From Methanomassiliicoccus sp. (GTDB taxonomy: Archaea; Thermoplasmatota; Thermoplasmata; Methanomassiliicoccales; Methanomassiliicoccaceae), in assembly GCA_016109435.1 (NCBI GenBank), contig JAEILR010000013.1, positions 1 to 44,709 on the forward strand: a stretch of DNA of 44,709 nucleotides, read 5' to 3'. The position numbers and the translations under genes were made by a program. The notes under the pieces were generated by a model, which was given only the letters and a program-made list of their open reading frames with translations, had not been told where the DNA came from and did not search any database. Of the stretch, positions 8,918 to 17,360 are shown piece after piece. The first letter of the stretch is position 1. Every line of letters begins with the position of its first letter.

Positions 8918-9997
8918 GTGATCGACCATGTTCCGTCCCCTGGACTCTCCACCCGGTTCGGGAAAGGGATCAGGGTCCCCAGCCCCAAGAACGAGCCTGA
9001 GAAGGCCCTGAACGCGCTATTAAAGGCCGCAGGCGAAGGACCTAAAGGCATCCTGTTCCCCTCGTCCGATTTCTGGGTCCAGTTCGCGTCCCAGCACCGC
9101 CGGGAGCTTGGAGAGAGGTACGAGATCATCCTCCCGAGCGAGGAGGTATCCCGGGGACTTACCAACAAGAGGTTCCAGCAGGATGAGGCCGAGCGGCTGG
9201 GGATCCCCCTCGCCAAGACCTTCTACCCTAAACACCCTGCGGACATCGAAGAACTGAGGGATGACCTGCAATACCCAGTGTTCATAAAGCCCTACAGCGG
9301 CCATCTGTGGCGAATGCATTTTCCCAACAAGGGCTTCCGCGCTGACGGGCCCGAAGAGCTTTCGTCCATCTTTGGTAAGATCTTCCCCCTCGACCTGGAG
9401 GCAATGGTGCAGGAGATCGTCGTCGGGCCGAACACCAACCACTTCGAGGTCAGCATATATATCGATCACCTGGGGACCATGAGGGGCGTCTTCACGGCCC
9501 AGAAGATCCGGCAGTATCCTGTTGACTTCGGTATGGGGACGTTGCTCATGAGCGTTCACAACCCGGAGGCGGAGGAACTTGCCTCCAAGCTGCTCAATGG
9601 GATGGGACACCGGGGCATCGCTGACGTGGAGTTCAAGCTCGACGAGCGGGACGGCAGGTACAAGATGCTCGACATCAACTCGCGGTTCTGGTTCCAGACC
9701 ATCCAGGCCACCTGTGCGGGGATCAATTTTCCACTGATCCAATACCTTGACCTGACCGGTCAAAAGATGCCCGAGGCCCCTCAGCAGCGCGACGGGGTGT
9801 ACTGGATCAACCCGATGTCCGATGTGCTCTCAATTATCAGCCGGCCCCGGCGTAAGGGCGATCTACGGAGGGCGATCACCCCCTACTTCGAGGCCGAGGG
9901 ATTCTCGTACTTCGCGAAGGACGATCTGATGCCGGCGATCAAGAAGCTCACCTCCAGGGACACCCTCTCCAACCTGCTGTTCAAGATCGACGGATAG
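8918..9997 (+). CDS. ATP-grasp carboxylate-amine ligase-like protein (N-terminus extends upstream)
   Basis: This enzyme joins a carboxylate to an amine or similar nucleophile through an acyl-phosphate. The ATP-grasp fold is shown by VFIKPYSGHLW, the VQEIVVG strand and the metal-binding set D-V-E-F-K-L ... MLDINSRFW near residues 245-265. It resembles the COG3919-type ligases, which include D-aspartate ligases. The first standard start codon in frame is GTG at 8918, but translation upstream in the same frame gives SIAYVLDGDVSGLGVIRSLG, a typical first strand and glycine loop of the pre-ATP-grasp domain, so the true protein probably begins near 8810-8813. No ATG, GTG or TTG exists there. A GAGGGTG site at 8798-8804 fits such a start. 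Its neighbours suggest a role in adding amino acids to a surface polymer; that is inference. Confidence 0.87.
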   Translation: MIDHVPSPGLSTRFGKGIRVPSPKNEPEKALNALLKAAGEGPKGILFPSSDFWVQFASQHRRELGERYEIILPSEEVSRGLTNKRFQQDEAERLGIPLAKTFYPKHPADIEELRDDLQYPVFIKPYSGHLWRMHFPNKGFRADGPEELSSIFGKIFPLDLEAMVQEIVVGPNTNHFEVSIYIDHLGTMRGVFTAQKIRQYPVDFGMGTLLMSVHNPEAEELASKLLNGMGHRGIADVEFKLDERDGRYKMLDINSRFWFQTIQATCAGINFPLIQYLDLTGQKMPEAPQQRDGVYWINPMSDVLSIISRPRRKGDLRRAITPYFEAEGFSYFAKDDLMPAIKKLTSRDTLSNLLFKIDG

Positions 9998-10094
9998 GGA
10001 TTGAAGCCAGGCCCAGGAGCCGGCGCAGTGATCGAACGGGGAGTGTCGGTACCCCGAAAGGCGGGGAGCACGATCGCTCGAAGACCTCCACCGA

Positions 10095-11180
10095 TCAGTT
10101 GGACACTCCTAGGCGCCGGTCGAGATGCTTGCCTATCGGGGTGTTCCTCAGGCGGCTGAAGAACGCGGCCCCGCCGCGGGTCGCCCGTATTCCGATGAGT
10201 GGCGATTCCTCGCCTTTCATCTCGGACTTGTATTTCTCCCCGCCAACACCCATTACGCAACTCTCCATCCCCCGGTCCCGCAGGTCGTCCAACGCATGGG
10301 TCTGGACAAGCCAGCCTGGCGAATAACGCATGAAACGATTGTTCATCCCGGTCTTGTCCCCATAGGCTATTGTTCCATCGACCATGTAGAAGTCCTGCGC
10401 GGCCACCTCTCCGTCGATCAACATCTCATAGACGTGACCCCTTCCCGCGTGGTGGGAAAGGGTTGAGCACACCTTCATGAACCTCACGTTATCCAGGTCC
10501 TGGAAGTAGCTGCCTCCCTTGTCCTCCCAGCGTTCGATGTGCTGCCTGGCGTAGGTCTCCACGGCGGCATCGATCCCATCGGAGGGGACCCTACGATACA
10601 TCACATCGTGGCCCTCCCGCTCCAGCAACCTCTCCCGATATTCCAGGTTCTTTCTGGTCTTCTTGTCGAAGGTGTCAGCGATGCTCCCCGATCCCGGGAG
10701 GCTTACCGTCATCTTCTTGGCGACGGGATACTCCTCGGTGCGCCACACCGATCGCACCGCGTCGACATACCTCTGGTTGGCATTGTTGCTGTCTAGGTTG
10801 ATCGTCGTGAGCAAACCCCAATCCATGCTTTTGATCTTGTCGATCATCATCGAGAGGGAGTCGCTGCAGTCCGGACGATACATCGGGGAGGTCGTGGACA
10901 GCCTCAGCCGACCCTTCATCTCCCCCGCCAGGGCCAGGACCTTGATGGGCAGTCCGGCGATCCGGTAGCCGTAAGATGTCAGGGGAGCTATTCCCACGAG
11001 CTCATGGTTACGCTCGACCACGACCACCTTGGGGGTCGCGATGCGGGCGTAGACCTGGAACCATGCCCGAGTGAGGTAGTTGGAGGCGAAAAGGGTGCCC
11101 CCGCACTCCCGCCTCAGCGCTTCCCATCGCTCCTCAAGCTCGACTAACTCTTCGACCGAAGTGACGATGGTGGCCCTCAT
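10095..11180 (-). CDS. FemAB/GNAT-type transferase, paralogue 1
   Basis: This 361-residue protein belongs to the FemAB-like group of GNAT-fold transferases (the Acetyltransf_6 type), which move acyl or aminoacyl groups onto cell-envelope acceptors. The N-terminal half (VGIAPL at about 62-67) and the C-terminal GNAT half (about 155-310) are both complete. ARQHIERWE at 211-219 and YSPGW at 286-290 are shared with the three other copies in this window. The ATG at 11180 has GGGGAG just upstream and its own TATA-like element. It is the most divergent of the three tandem copies, with WEDKGGSYFQ where the next two have WESRGGSYFR. Acceptor and donor are unknown. It is convergent with the ATP-grasp gene 97 bases away. 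Confidence 0.87.
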   Translation of the reverse strand: MRATIVTSVEELVELEERWEALRRECGGTLFASNYLTRAWFQVYARIATPKVVVVERNHELVGIAPLTSYGYRIAGLPIKVLALAGEMKGRLRLSTTSPMYRPDCSDSLSMMIDKIKSMDWGLLTTINLDSNNANQRYVDAVRSVWRTEEYPVAKKMTVSLPGSGSIADTFDKKTRKNLEYRERLLEREGHDVMYRRVPSDGIDAAVETYARQHIERWEDKGGSYFQDLDNVRFMKVCSTLSHHAGRGHVYEMLIDGEVAAQDFYMVDGTIAYGDKTGMNNRFMRYSPGWLVQTHALDDLRDRGMESCVMGVGGEKYKSEMKGEESPLIGIRATRGGAAFFSRLRNTPIGKHLDRRLGVSN

Positions 11181-11207
11181 TCAATCTCCCCTGTTAATTT
11201 TCCTTCA

Positions 11208-11217
11208 GTTTATATGA
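11208..11217 (-). promoter_or_regulatory. TATA-like element for FemAB paralogue 1
   Basis: Read on the minus strand this is TCATATAAAC, about 30 bases before the ATG at 11180. The spacing fits an archaeal TATA box with a very short leader. Confidence 0.5.
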
Positions 11218-11309
11218 ACTCTCCTACAGTCCTCATCCGCGAGTACGTAGGGGCCACCCTTCAATGCTACCTCTGGGGAGTGACCTTCGACGGCCGGGAC
11301 CCTCGGGAC

Positions 11310-12440
11310 CTAATGGCTCATCGATTGCGCCGAACACTGATCAGAACCGGCGCTCCCATTCATTGTTCCCGGGAGGGATCCCAATCCCCGATTGTCAGAG
11401 CCAAGGGCGATACGGGCGGCGAACGAAGCCAGGCCCCTGGTCGCGCCTATCCCCACCAGCTGCGTTTCCCGGCCGCCCATCTCGTACTTGTACCGCTCCC
11501 TACCCCACCCCATGTCGCACCCCTCGGCCCCCTGGTCCCGCAGCAGGGTCAGGAAGCGGTTGCAGATCAGCCACCCGGGGGAGTAGCGGGCGAAGCGGTC
11601 GTCCATTCCCAGACGCTTGGCGTAGGCCCGCTTCCCCTCGATGTAGCCGAAGACCTGCGCCGCCACCTCGCCGTTGATCCGCATCTGGTAGACGAACCCG
11701 TTTTGCCGATCATAACCCCCCTTGGTGGAGAGCTTCATGAAGGCCACGTTATCGGGATCGCGGAAGTAGCTGCCGCCCCTGGACTCCCAACGCTCGATGT
11801 GCTGCCTGGCGTATTCGTCCACGGCGCGGTCGATGCCCTCCGCCTCGACCCTCTCCAACCGGGCCTCCACCCCCTCCCGCTCCAGGCGGTTGACGATCTT
11901 ACGGAAATTGCGTCTGGCGTTGCTGTCGTAAGTGTCACATAGGTCCCCGGTCGGAGCCAGGGGGATCTCCAGGCCCTTGTTGACATCACAGTCTACGACG
12001 TTCCAGGTGGATCTGACCCTCTCCAAATAATGGTCCACGGCGGCCGACCGCTCCATGTTGATGGTCCACAGGACGCTCCAGTTAAGCCTCTTGATCTCCC
12101 TGAGGATCCGCTCCAATACGTCCGCCCGCCGATAATCGTAGAGGACCGAATTGGTGGTGAGCCTGATCTTTCCGCTCATGTCGCCGGCCAACGTTATCAC
12201 CCTGATCGGGAGCCCCTTCACCTTATAGCGGTAGCTGCACAGGGGCGCGATGCCGACAAGGTCGCCGTCGTCCTCGACCAGGATGACCCGCGGAGAGGCG
12301 GAGGCCGAGCATGCCTCGAACCACGAACGGATCATGAAGTTTGACGAGTATACCGTTCCGCCGCACTGCTGTCTCAGGGCCTCCCAGCGGTCCTCCTGTT
12401 CTGAAAGCTCCTCGATAGATGTGACAACATGTGCTCTCAA
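11310..12440 (-). CDS. FemAB/GNAT-type transferase, paralogue 2
   Basis: This 376-residue protein is the second FemAB-like GNAT transferase of the tandem set. It has the same order of motifs: MRAHVVTSIEEL at the start, VGIAPLCSYRYKVKGLPI in the first half, EYARQHIERWESRGGSYFR in the centre and YSPGWL near residue 290. It is closest to paralogue 3, with the central motif almost identical even at DNA level (around 11760-11835 against 12940-13015). The start is a TTG at 12440, aligned with the ATG starts of the other copies. A C-terminal tail of about 25 Ser/Gly-rich residues is unique to this copy. A TATA-like element 31 bases upstream suggests it is transcribed on its own. Confidence 0.87.
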   Translation of the reverse strand: MRAHVVTSIEELSEQEDRWEALRQQCGGTVYSSNFMIRSWFEACSASASPRVILVEDDGDLVGIAPLCSYRYKVKGLPIRVITLAGDMSGKIRLTTNSVLYDYRRADVLERILREIKRLNWSVLWTINMERSAAVDHYLERVRSTWNVVDCDVNKGLEIPLAPTGDLCDTYDSNARRNFRKIVNRLEREGVEARLERVEAEGIDRAVDEYARQHIERWESRGGSYFRDPDNVAFMKLSTKGGYDRQNGFVYQMRINGEVAAQVFGYIEGKRAYAKRLGMDDRFARYSPGWLICNRFLTLLRDQGAEGCDMGWGRERYKYEMGGRETQLVGIGATRGLASFAARIALGSDNRGLGSLPGTMNGSAGSDQCSAQSMSH

Positions 12441-12470
12441 TAAAGCACCGGAGAGGTATACGGCCTCACC

Positions 12471-12480
12471 AATTATATCT
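12471..12480 (-). promoter_or_regulatory. TATA-like element for FemAB paralogue 2
   Basis: The minus strand reads AGATATAATT about 31-40 bases before the TTG start at 12440. A T6 run on the minus strand at about 12494-12499 lies between the end of paralogue 3 and this element and could terminate the upstream transcript. Confidence 0.5.
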
Positions 12481-12531
12481 TACTTGTGTTTTTAAAAAAT
12501 GTCATCGATTTAAATCTTTGCTCCCTCGCCC

Positions 12532-13626
12532 CTACACTCCGGTGTCCTCCTTCAGCCCGGTCAGCCTGTCCACGGAGAGCATGGGCAGGCGCGCCAAAAG
12601 AGCCACCGCCCCCCTGATCGCGCCTATCCCCACCAGTATCGTCTCCTGGCCCCCCATGGCGTACTTGTATTGTTCCGTGCCGGGTCCGACGTGCAGGTGG
12701 TGGACCCTCCGGGAGCGAAGTTCGCCCATCACGTGGTACATGATGAGCCAGCCTGGAGAGCGGTCCGCGTGGCGCTGGGACATCCCTATCCTTTCCCCGT
12801 AGGCCTGGCCGCCCTCTATGTAGATGAAGTACTGGGCGGCCACATCGCCGTTGATCAGCAGCTCGGCGGCGTAGCCCTGTCCTCGGTCGTAGGCCTCCCT
12901 GGTGGCCAACTTGAGGAACCTGACGTTCTCGGGGTTTCGGAAGTAGCTCCCGCCCCTGGACTCCCAGCGCTCGATATGCTGCCTGGCGTACTCGTCCACG
13001 GCGCGGTCGATCTGCTCACGCCTGATCTCCGCCAGCTCTACCCTGACCCCTTCCCGCTCCAGCTTGTTCATGATCCTGCGGAGGTTCTTCCGGGCGCCCC
13101 GGTCGAACCCGTCGGCCACATCCCCCTCGGCGGGCAGCGGTACGGTCACCATGGCTTGCCCTGTCCTCTCGATGGGGAGCCACGTTTCCCTCACCCGTTC
13201 CACGTAGGCCTCGGTCTGCGGGGACCATCCCATGTTAATGGTCCACAGGATGCTCCAGTTCAGCTTCTTGATCTCCCTCAGCATCGCTTCAAGAACGTCC
13301 GGCCGTCCGGGGCTGACCAGTATCGAGTTGGTCGAGAGCCTTAGCCGGCCCCGCAGGTCCCCCGCCAGGGAGAGCACCTTGATGGGTACCCCTTTGACGC
13401 TGTATCGGTATGAGCACAACGGAGCGAGGCCCACGATGCTCCCTTTCTCCTCGACGACCACGATCCTTGGACGGGCCGACCCCTCGAAGGCTTGAAGCCA
13501 CGCCCGGTTGAGATAATAGGAGGAATGGACCGTCCCGTCGCACTGACGTCTGAGAGCCTCCCAGCTCCTTTCATGATCGGGCATCTCGTCCAGTGATCTC
13601 AATACGAAAGAACGCAAATCGGTCAT
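12532..13626 (-). CDS. FemAB/GNAT-type transferase, paralogue 3
   Basis: This 364-residue protein is the third tandem FemAB-like GNAT transferase. It contains the N-terminal VGLAPLCSYRYSVKGVPI segment, the EYARQHIERWESRGGSYFR core and YSPGW-like RSPGWLI near residue 290. The family transfers acyl or aminoacyl groups to envelope polymers; in bacteria FemAB enzymes use aminoacyl-tRNA on peptidoglycan precursors, which this organism probably lacks, so the acceptor must differ. The ATG at 13626 follows a very AT-rich promoter. It sits 204 bases downstream of the second PaaK-like gene on the same strand. Confidence 0.87.
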   Translation of the reverse strand: MTDLRSFVLRSLDEMPDHERSWEALRRQCDGTVHSSYYLNRAWLQAFEGSARPRIVVVEEKGSIVGLAPLCSYRYSVKGVPIKVLSLAGDLRGRLRLSTNSILVSPGRPDVLEAMLREIKKLNWSILWTINMGWSPQTEAYVERVRETWLPIERTGQAMVTVPLPAEGDVADGFDRGARKNLRRIMNKLEREGVRVELAEIRREQIDRAVDEYARQHIERWESRGGSYFRNPENVRFLKLATREAYDRGQGYAAELLINGDVAAQYFIYIEGGQAYGERIGMSQRHADRSPGWLIMYHVMGELRSRRVHHLHVGPGTEQYKYAMGGQETILVGIGAIRGAVALLARLPMLSVDRLTGLKEDTGV

Positions 13627-13634
13627 AATTATAT

Positions 13635-13655
13635 TTTATATATTTATATTTTAAT
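13635..13655 (-). promoter_or_regulatory. AT-rich promoter of FemAB paralogue 3
   Basis: An almost pure A/T stretch contains overlapping TATA-like sequences (AATATAAATATATAAAAT on the minus strand) 10-30 bases before the ATG at 13626. The short distance suggests a leaderless or nearly leaderless transcript. No gene is visible in the remaining part of 13627-13830. Confidence 0.5.
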
Positions 13656-13830
13656 CTTGCTGCTCTCTTCTCCGACGGTGCGCTCGTCGCCGGTCGATGC
13701 TCACTTCGATCCCGGTGCTGAGGTCCGAGGATTATGACCTTCGCCCTTGGCCGGAGGAAGGCGGTCCACCGCCTCGTCGATTTTTCACGCCGCTCCCAGG
13801 CCGCCATCCTGTGCCGCGGCCGGGCACCGT

Positions 13831-15261
13831 TCATCCATCATGACCCTGGCCGACCTGGCGATCGGTCCCCGGAACTTCCCCCTCGTTTATGACCACCAGG
13901 CGGCGCTTCCCTCCCTTGGTCAGATGAATCTCCGGCACCTTCACCAGGGTGATGGGGTCGAACCAGCCGGATAGCCTCTTCTTCTGGGCCTCGATGATCC
14001 TCTGCTCCACCTCTGGCGTCAGGTTGCCCTTCGGGCAGATATGCAGTTCGATGGCCCCCGGTTGGTTCTGGACGAACTGGAAGGTGCTGGCGTAATCCCA
14101 GATGAACTTGTCCACCACGATGGACAGGCCGGGGAACCTGGTCCCCTGCTTGGTGGTCAGGTAGTTCTGCATCCTGCCGTCCAGCTGCTCTACTGTCCTC
14201 ATCGTCCTTCCGCAGACGGCACACCGCGTCAGGCCATCGACGATGCGGCCATAGTCCTGGGTGCGGTAGCGGATCAGGGGCATGGCCTCGTTCCACAGGC
14301 CGGTACCGACCAGCTCGTGGCCATATTCATCCTCCAGGTTCTCGGCGAACCCGTACATGGGGTTCAGATGGTAGGTGATCCTTGACCCGTCACAGCATCC
14401 ATAGCCCAGCAGGGCATGCTCACACGCCCCGTAGAAGAAGCAGATTGGCGCCTGGAACACGTCCTTGAAGAACTCCAGCTGCTCCAGCTTGACCTCCTCG
14501 GACGCCAGGAAGATGCCCTTGACCTCTAGGCTCCTTCCGCTGGCCTTCAAGTGGCTGGCCAATACCTCCAGGCAGGAAGGGTAGGTATGAATGAACTGCG
14601 GTCCAAAGTCCTCGGCCTTATCAACGATGTGGTCCAGCCACTCCTCGTTAAGATGCCTGGGGGACACGAGCAGCCGGCGGTCCTCCCGATGGCATGGCGG
14701 CTTGTCCGGCGGCAGGATCCCGTCCGCCCCGATGCGCAGGATCTTGGAGCTCCGATTCCAGCCGTACGTGGTCCACATGTCCTCGATGAACGCCTGCTCG
14801 ACCTGATACTCATCGTAGCTCTTCCACAGCACGATCCCCCGCCCGGTGGACCCCCCGCTGGTGGTGTAGATCAGGGAGCGCTTGCTGTACTTGTCGGAGA
14901 TGAAATCCTCAGGCCGGGCGGAGATCTCCTGCTTGTCGATCAGGGGGAACTTGCGGAGGGACTCCACGGCATTGGCCGGCACGATGCTCTCAGGGTCCAA
15001 GCTCACCCTTTCCCGGTAGTATGACACGTGCTGAAGCGCGTTACGCAGGGTCCTGGCCAGGAGGACAGCTTGGGCCGTCTGGAGGGGGGCCGACGATTCA
15101 TCCTCCGCGTCCTCGAGACCGAGGTATTCCTTGACCTCGAAGTACTTCCTCGACATGATGAGCGACTCTGGGAGGACCCTGCAGGCGCGGGAGTACATGC
15201 CCTTAAGGTGCGGCTGCACCTTGTTCTGCACCTTGATGTACATATCTTTTCTGACCGCCAT
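13831..15261 (-). CDS. PaaK/CapK-type adenylate-forming enzyme (second copy)
   Basis: This 476-residue protein is a second PaaK/CapK-like adenylate-forming enzyme. The phosphate-binding loop TTSGGSTGRG is at residues 133-142, followed by FYGACEHALLGYG, the GTGLWNEAMPLIRYRTQDYG region, a CAVCG Cys pair and a C-terminal LTKGGKRRLVV loop with the expected catalytic Lys. An open frame extends to 15453, but that extra part overlaps the histidine-phosphatase gene and looks non-coding. The ATG at 15261, with a G-rich site just before it, gives the same length as the homologue at 7315-8745. It follows the phosphoglycerate-mutase-like gene by 68 bases and is probably in its operon. Substrate unknown; activation of an acyl group for polymer decoration is inferred. 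Confidence 0.87.
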   Translation of the reverse strand: MAVRKDMYIKVQNKVQPHLKGMYSRACRVLPESLIMSRKYFEVKEYLGLEDAEDESSAPLQTAQAVLLARTLRNALQHVSYYRERVSLDPESIVPANAVESLRKFPLIDKQEISARPEDFISDKYSKRSLIYTTSGGSTGRGIVLWKSYDEYQVEQAFIEDMWTTYGWNRSSKILRIGADGILPPDKPPCHREDRRLLVSPRHLNEEWLDHIVDKAEDFGPQFIHTYPSCLEVLASHLKASGRSLEVKGIFLASEEVKLEQLEFFKDVFQAPICFFYGACEHALLGYGCCDGSRITYHLNPMYGFAENLEDEYGHELVGTGLWNEAMPLIRYRTQDYGRIVDGLTRCAVCGRTMRTVEQLDGRMQNYLTTKQGTRFPGLSIVVDKFIWDYASTFQFVQNQPGAIELHICPKGNLTPEVEQRIIEAQKKRLSGWFDPITLVKVPEIHLTKGGKRRLVVINEGEVPGTDRQVGQGHDG

Positions 15262-15329
15262 GTTCCGAACCCCCCTATTACGCTCCGACCGCCATTGGTT
15301 TTCTCTGCACCTGATCTGGCCTTCGAACG

Positions 15330-15956
15330 TCAGAAATCGATGCGCTCCCTGCCCGTCAGATGTCTGCGTTCCTCTGACACGACCATTTCCCCCTCTAATT
15401 GGAAGATCGTCAGCTCCAGGTTCCCAACGTGGAAGCCCAGCGCCTCGATCCAATCCTGTCCCCTCAGGAGCCCGTGGAACTGCTGAAGGAACACCCCGTG
15501 GGATACAATAAGCACCCTGCGCCCCAGATAATTATCCAGCAGGTGCCGGTGGAACCTCACGGCCCGGTTCCGCAGCGCCGGGAATGTCTCCCCCTCAGGT
15601 ATGTCTACGGAGTGGTAATCGCTCCCTACCTTGATGAAGTGGATGGGCGGACGCACACTCTCGACGTCCGCGATGGTGCGTCCCTGAAGGACGCCGAAGT
15701 GGCGTTCCCGAGCATGATCGCAGGGGATCACGTCCAATTTACCGGCGGTGAGCACTTGGGCTGTTTCGACCGCCCTCTTGAAGGGCGATGATAAGCATAG
15801 TTCGAAATTCATCCCCTCTATCTGTCCGCACGCCTGCCTGGCATCCTCCCTGCCGGCATCGTTGAGGGGCACGTCGATCGTTCCCGCGTAGCGGTTCTGT
15901 TTGTTGAAATCCGTCTCGCCGTGGCGTATGGTGGCGAGATACCACCGATCAGCCAA
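15330..15956 (-). CDS. Phosphoglycerate mutase-like histidine phosphatase
   Basis: This 208-residue protein belongs to the histidine phosphatase superfamily. The catalytic RHGET is at residues 11-15 with the phospho-acceptor H12. An acidic ERHFGVLQG segment near 84-92 and the second histidine in VSHGVFLQQ near 155 complete the active site. Members include cofactor-dependent phosphoglycerate mutases, sugar phosphatases and cobalamin-pathway phosphatases, and sequence alone does not separate these. Its start overlaps the end of the enolase-like gene by eight bases, indicating translational coupling, so a substrate related to 2- or 3-phosphoglycerate is a reasonable guess. Confidence 0.88.
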   Translation of the reverse strand: MADRWYLATIRHGETDFNKQNRYAGTIDVPLNDAGREDARQACGQIEGMNFELCLSSPFKRAVETAQVLTAGKLDVIPCDHARERHFGVLQGRTIADVESVRPPIHFIKVGSDYHSVDIPEGETFPALRNRAVRFHRHLLDNYLGRRVLIVSHGVFLQQFHGLLRGQDWIEALGFHVGNLELTIFQLEGEMVVSEERRHLTGRERIDF

Positions 15957-17145
15957 TGTTCACCCCCGTGAGCCTAATAAGCTCGTTCAGGCGGAGCACG
16001 GACGAATAGTCGGTGTACAAGGGCCCGATCTTCATGTATCTCACCCCTCCGAGGACGGTAAGGGGAGAGAGGAAGGTCGATTCGGTGCTTATGGACCGAT
16101 GTGAGGTGATGGCGATCTGCCCCCAGCCCTTTGCCACCTCCACCGCGTGCATGACCTCGGTGACCGTACCGGCCTGGTTCGGCTTGATTATCTCGCCGTG
16201 AGTGAGGCCGTCACGGGCGCCACTCACGATCCTGGCGGGATCCGTCGAGTACAGATTGTCACCGATGATCTTGCACCTGGCCTGCCTGCCGGCGAGCGAT
16301 TTCCACGCCGGACGGTCCACCTCCCGGAAGGGGTCCTCGAGGAACCCCAGGCCGGTATCGTTGATGGTGTCCATCCAGTAGCCTACGAGCTCGTCCGCGG
16401 ACCGCACCGTTCCGTCGGTGATCGAGAACCTGTAGCTCCCCTCGGACCACAGGTCTCCCGCCGAAGCATCGACCCAAATGTCGTAATCGCCCTCGAGGCC
16501 CAGATGGTCGAGGACCCCCTGGAGGAACATGATGCATTCCCCGTTGGCGGTCGTATCGAAGCAGTGCACGGGGTTGCCGTTGACAATCTGTCGGCGGCAT
16601 GACGCCAGACGGCGCCGGATGTCGTTCTGCATGGCCGCGTGGTCCTGTATCACCCGGCGCACGTCATCGAAGCGGGGAACGAAGAGGTATTCGGGGAAGT
16701 CGCTGAGGACCGGGTTGGTGTAGGCGTGGTTGCCGCCGTTGATCACATTGAGGCACAGGCGGGGGAATTTGAGCGCGCCCCCCTCCGTCTCCCACAGCCT
16801 GGATGGCGGGAACTGGGACGCGTTGAAGAAAGCGAGGGACAAAGCCCAGCAGTTGTTGCGCCCGAATCGCTTCATCCTCTCTCCCAGATAGCCGTCCAGC
16901 TCCGCCTGGGTCACTGGACGGTCCAGCGAACGGTCCGCCTTCATCTCTTCGACGATGCCCCCGGCGTCGGACCGAGTGGTGCGGTCCTCGAAAATGCTGA
17001 TGGTCTCCCCCTGAGGGGAGGCCCCGAAGCCCACATTTCCGTTGTCCAGCACGATGACGAACTCGGTGGTGGGATCGAGGTGCGAGTTGAGTATCCTTCT
17101 CCATGCGATATTCTTAATCTTCTGGGGAGATTCGTCTAATTGCAT
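15949..17145 (-). CDS. Enolase-like protein in a surface-polysaccharide locus
   Basis: This 398-residue protein has the enolase fold (2-phosphoglycerate to phosphoenolpyruvate in glycolysis). Expected active-site positions can be aligned: NGGNHA then E152, E203, metal ligands D226, E270 and D296, K321 in IIKPNQAGT, H349 in TSHRS and K372. Differences from ordinary enolases are strong: the GDEGG loop reads TANGE, GDDL reads GDNL, SHRSGETED reads SHRSISTES, and the N-terminal domain is shortened. Frame continues to 17238, but ATG 17145 aligns better and has a TATA-like element about 30 bases upstream. A housekeeping role is unlikely because of the divergence and context. It overlaps the phosphoglycerate-mutase-like gene by eight bases, so both probably handle one three-carbon or related acid phosphate. 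Confidence 0.85.
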   Translation of the reverse strand: MQLDESPQKIKNIAWRRILNSHLDPTTEFVIVLDNGNVGFGASPQGETISIFEDRTTRSDAGGIVEEMKADRSLDRPVTQAELDGYLGERMKRFGRNNCWALSLAFFNASQFPPSRLWETEGGALKFPRLCLNVINGGNHAYTNPVLSDFPEYLFVPRFDDVRRVIQDHAAMQNDIRRRLASCRRQIVNGNPVHCFDTTANGECIMFLQGVLDHLGLEGDYDIWVDASAGDLWSEGSYRFSITDGTVRSADELVGYWMDTINDTGLGFLEDPFREVDRPAWKSLAGRQARCKIIGDNLYSTDPARIVSGARDGLTHGEIIKPNQAGTVTEVMHAVEVAKGWGQIAITSHRSISTESTFLSPLTVLGGVRYMKIGPLYTDYSSVLRLNELIRLTGVNIG

Positions 17146-17173
17146 ATCGTTTGACTTATATTCATCTATGACT

Positions 17174-17183
17174 ATGTATAACT
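17174..17183 (-). promoter_or_regulatory. TATA-like element for the enolase-like operon
   Basis: The minus strand reads GTTATACATA about 29-38 bases before the ATG at 17145, giving a short leader. It is part of the divergent region shared with the Wzt gene. Confidence 0.45.
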
Positions 17184-17292
17184 TGTCGGTACTGTAAAGG
17201 CTGCGAACATCGGGGCCCGAAGCGAGTGCCGACGTCACCGGAGCGCGGACAAGGTTGGGCCGCGATCATGGCGTGTGGCCGCGGCACATCCA

Positions 17293-17300
17293 CTTAATAC
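17293..17300 (+). promoter_or_regulatory. TATA-like element for the Wzt gene
   Basis: CTTAATAC lies about 61-68 bases before the preferred TTG start at 17361 and would place the transcript start near 17322. This argues against a start at the TTG at 17301. Confidence 0.4.
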
Positions 17301-17360
17301 TTGGAGGTCAATCGGTCATCAAATGGCCTGGAGCAACGATGCGGCCAGGGAGGTGCTTCC

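Noticed and set aside
10040..10109. Inverted GGAGTGTC/GACACTCC pair between the ATP-grasp gene and FemAB paralogue 1
   Set aside because: The right arm lies in coding sequence, the loop is 54 bases and no T-run follows, so a terminator or attachment site is not supported.
13831..17145. Phosphonate biosynthesis using the enolase and mutase-like genes
   Set aside because: No phosphoenolpyruvate mutase or phosphonopyruvate decarboxylase motif is seen in the window.
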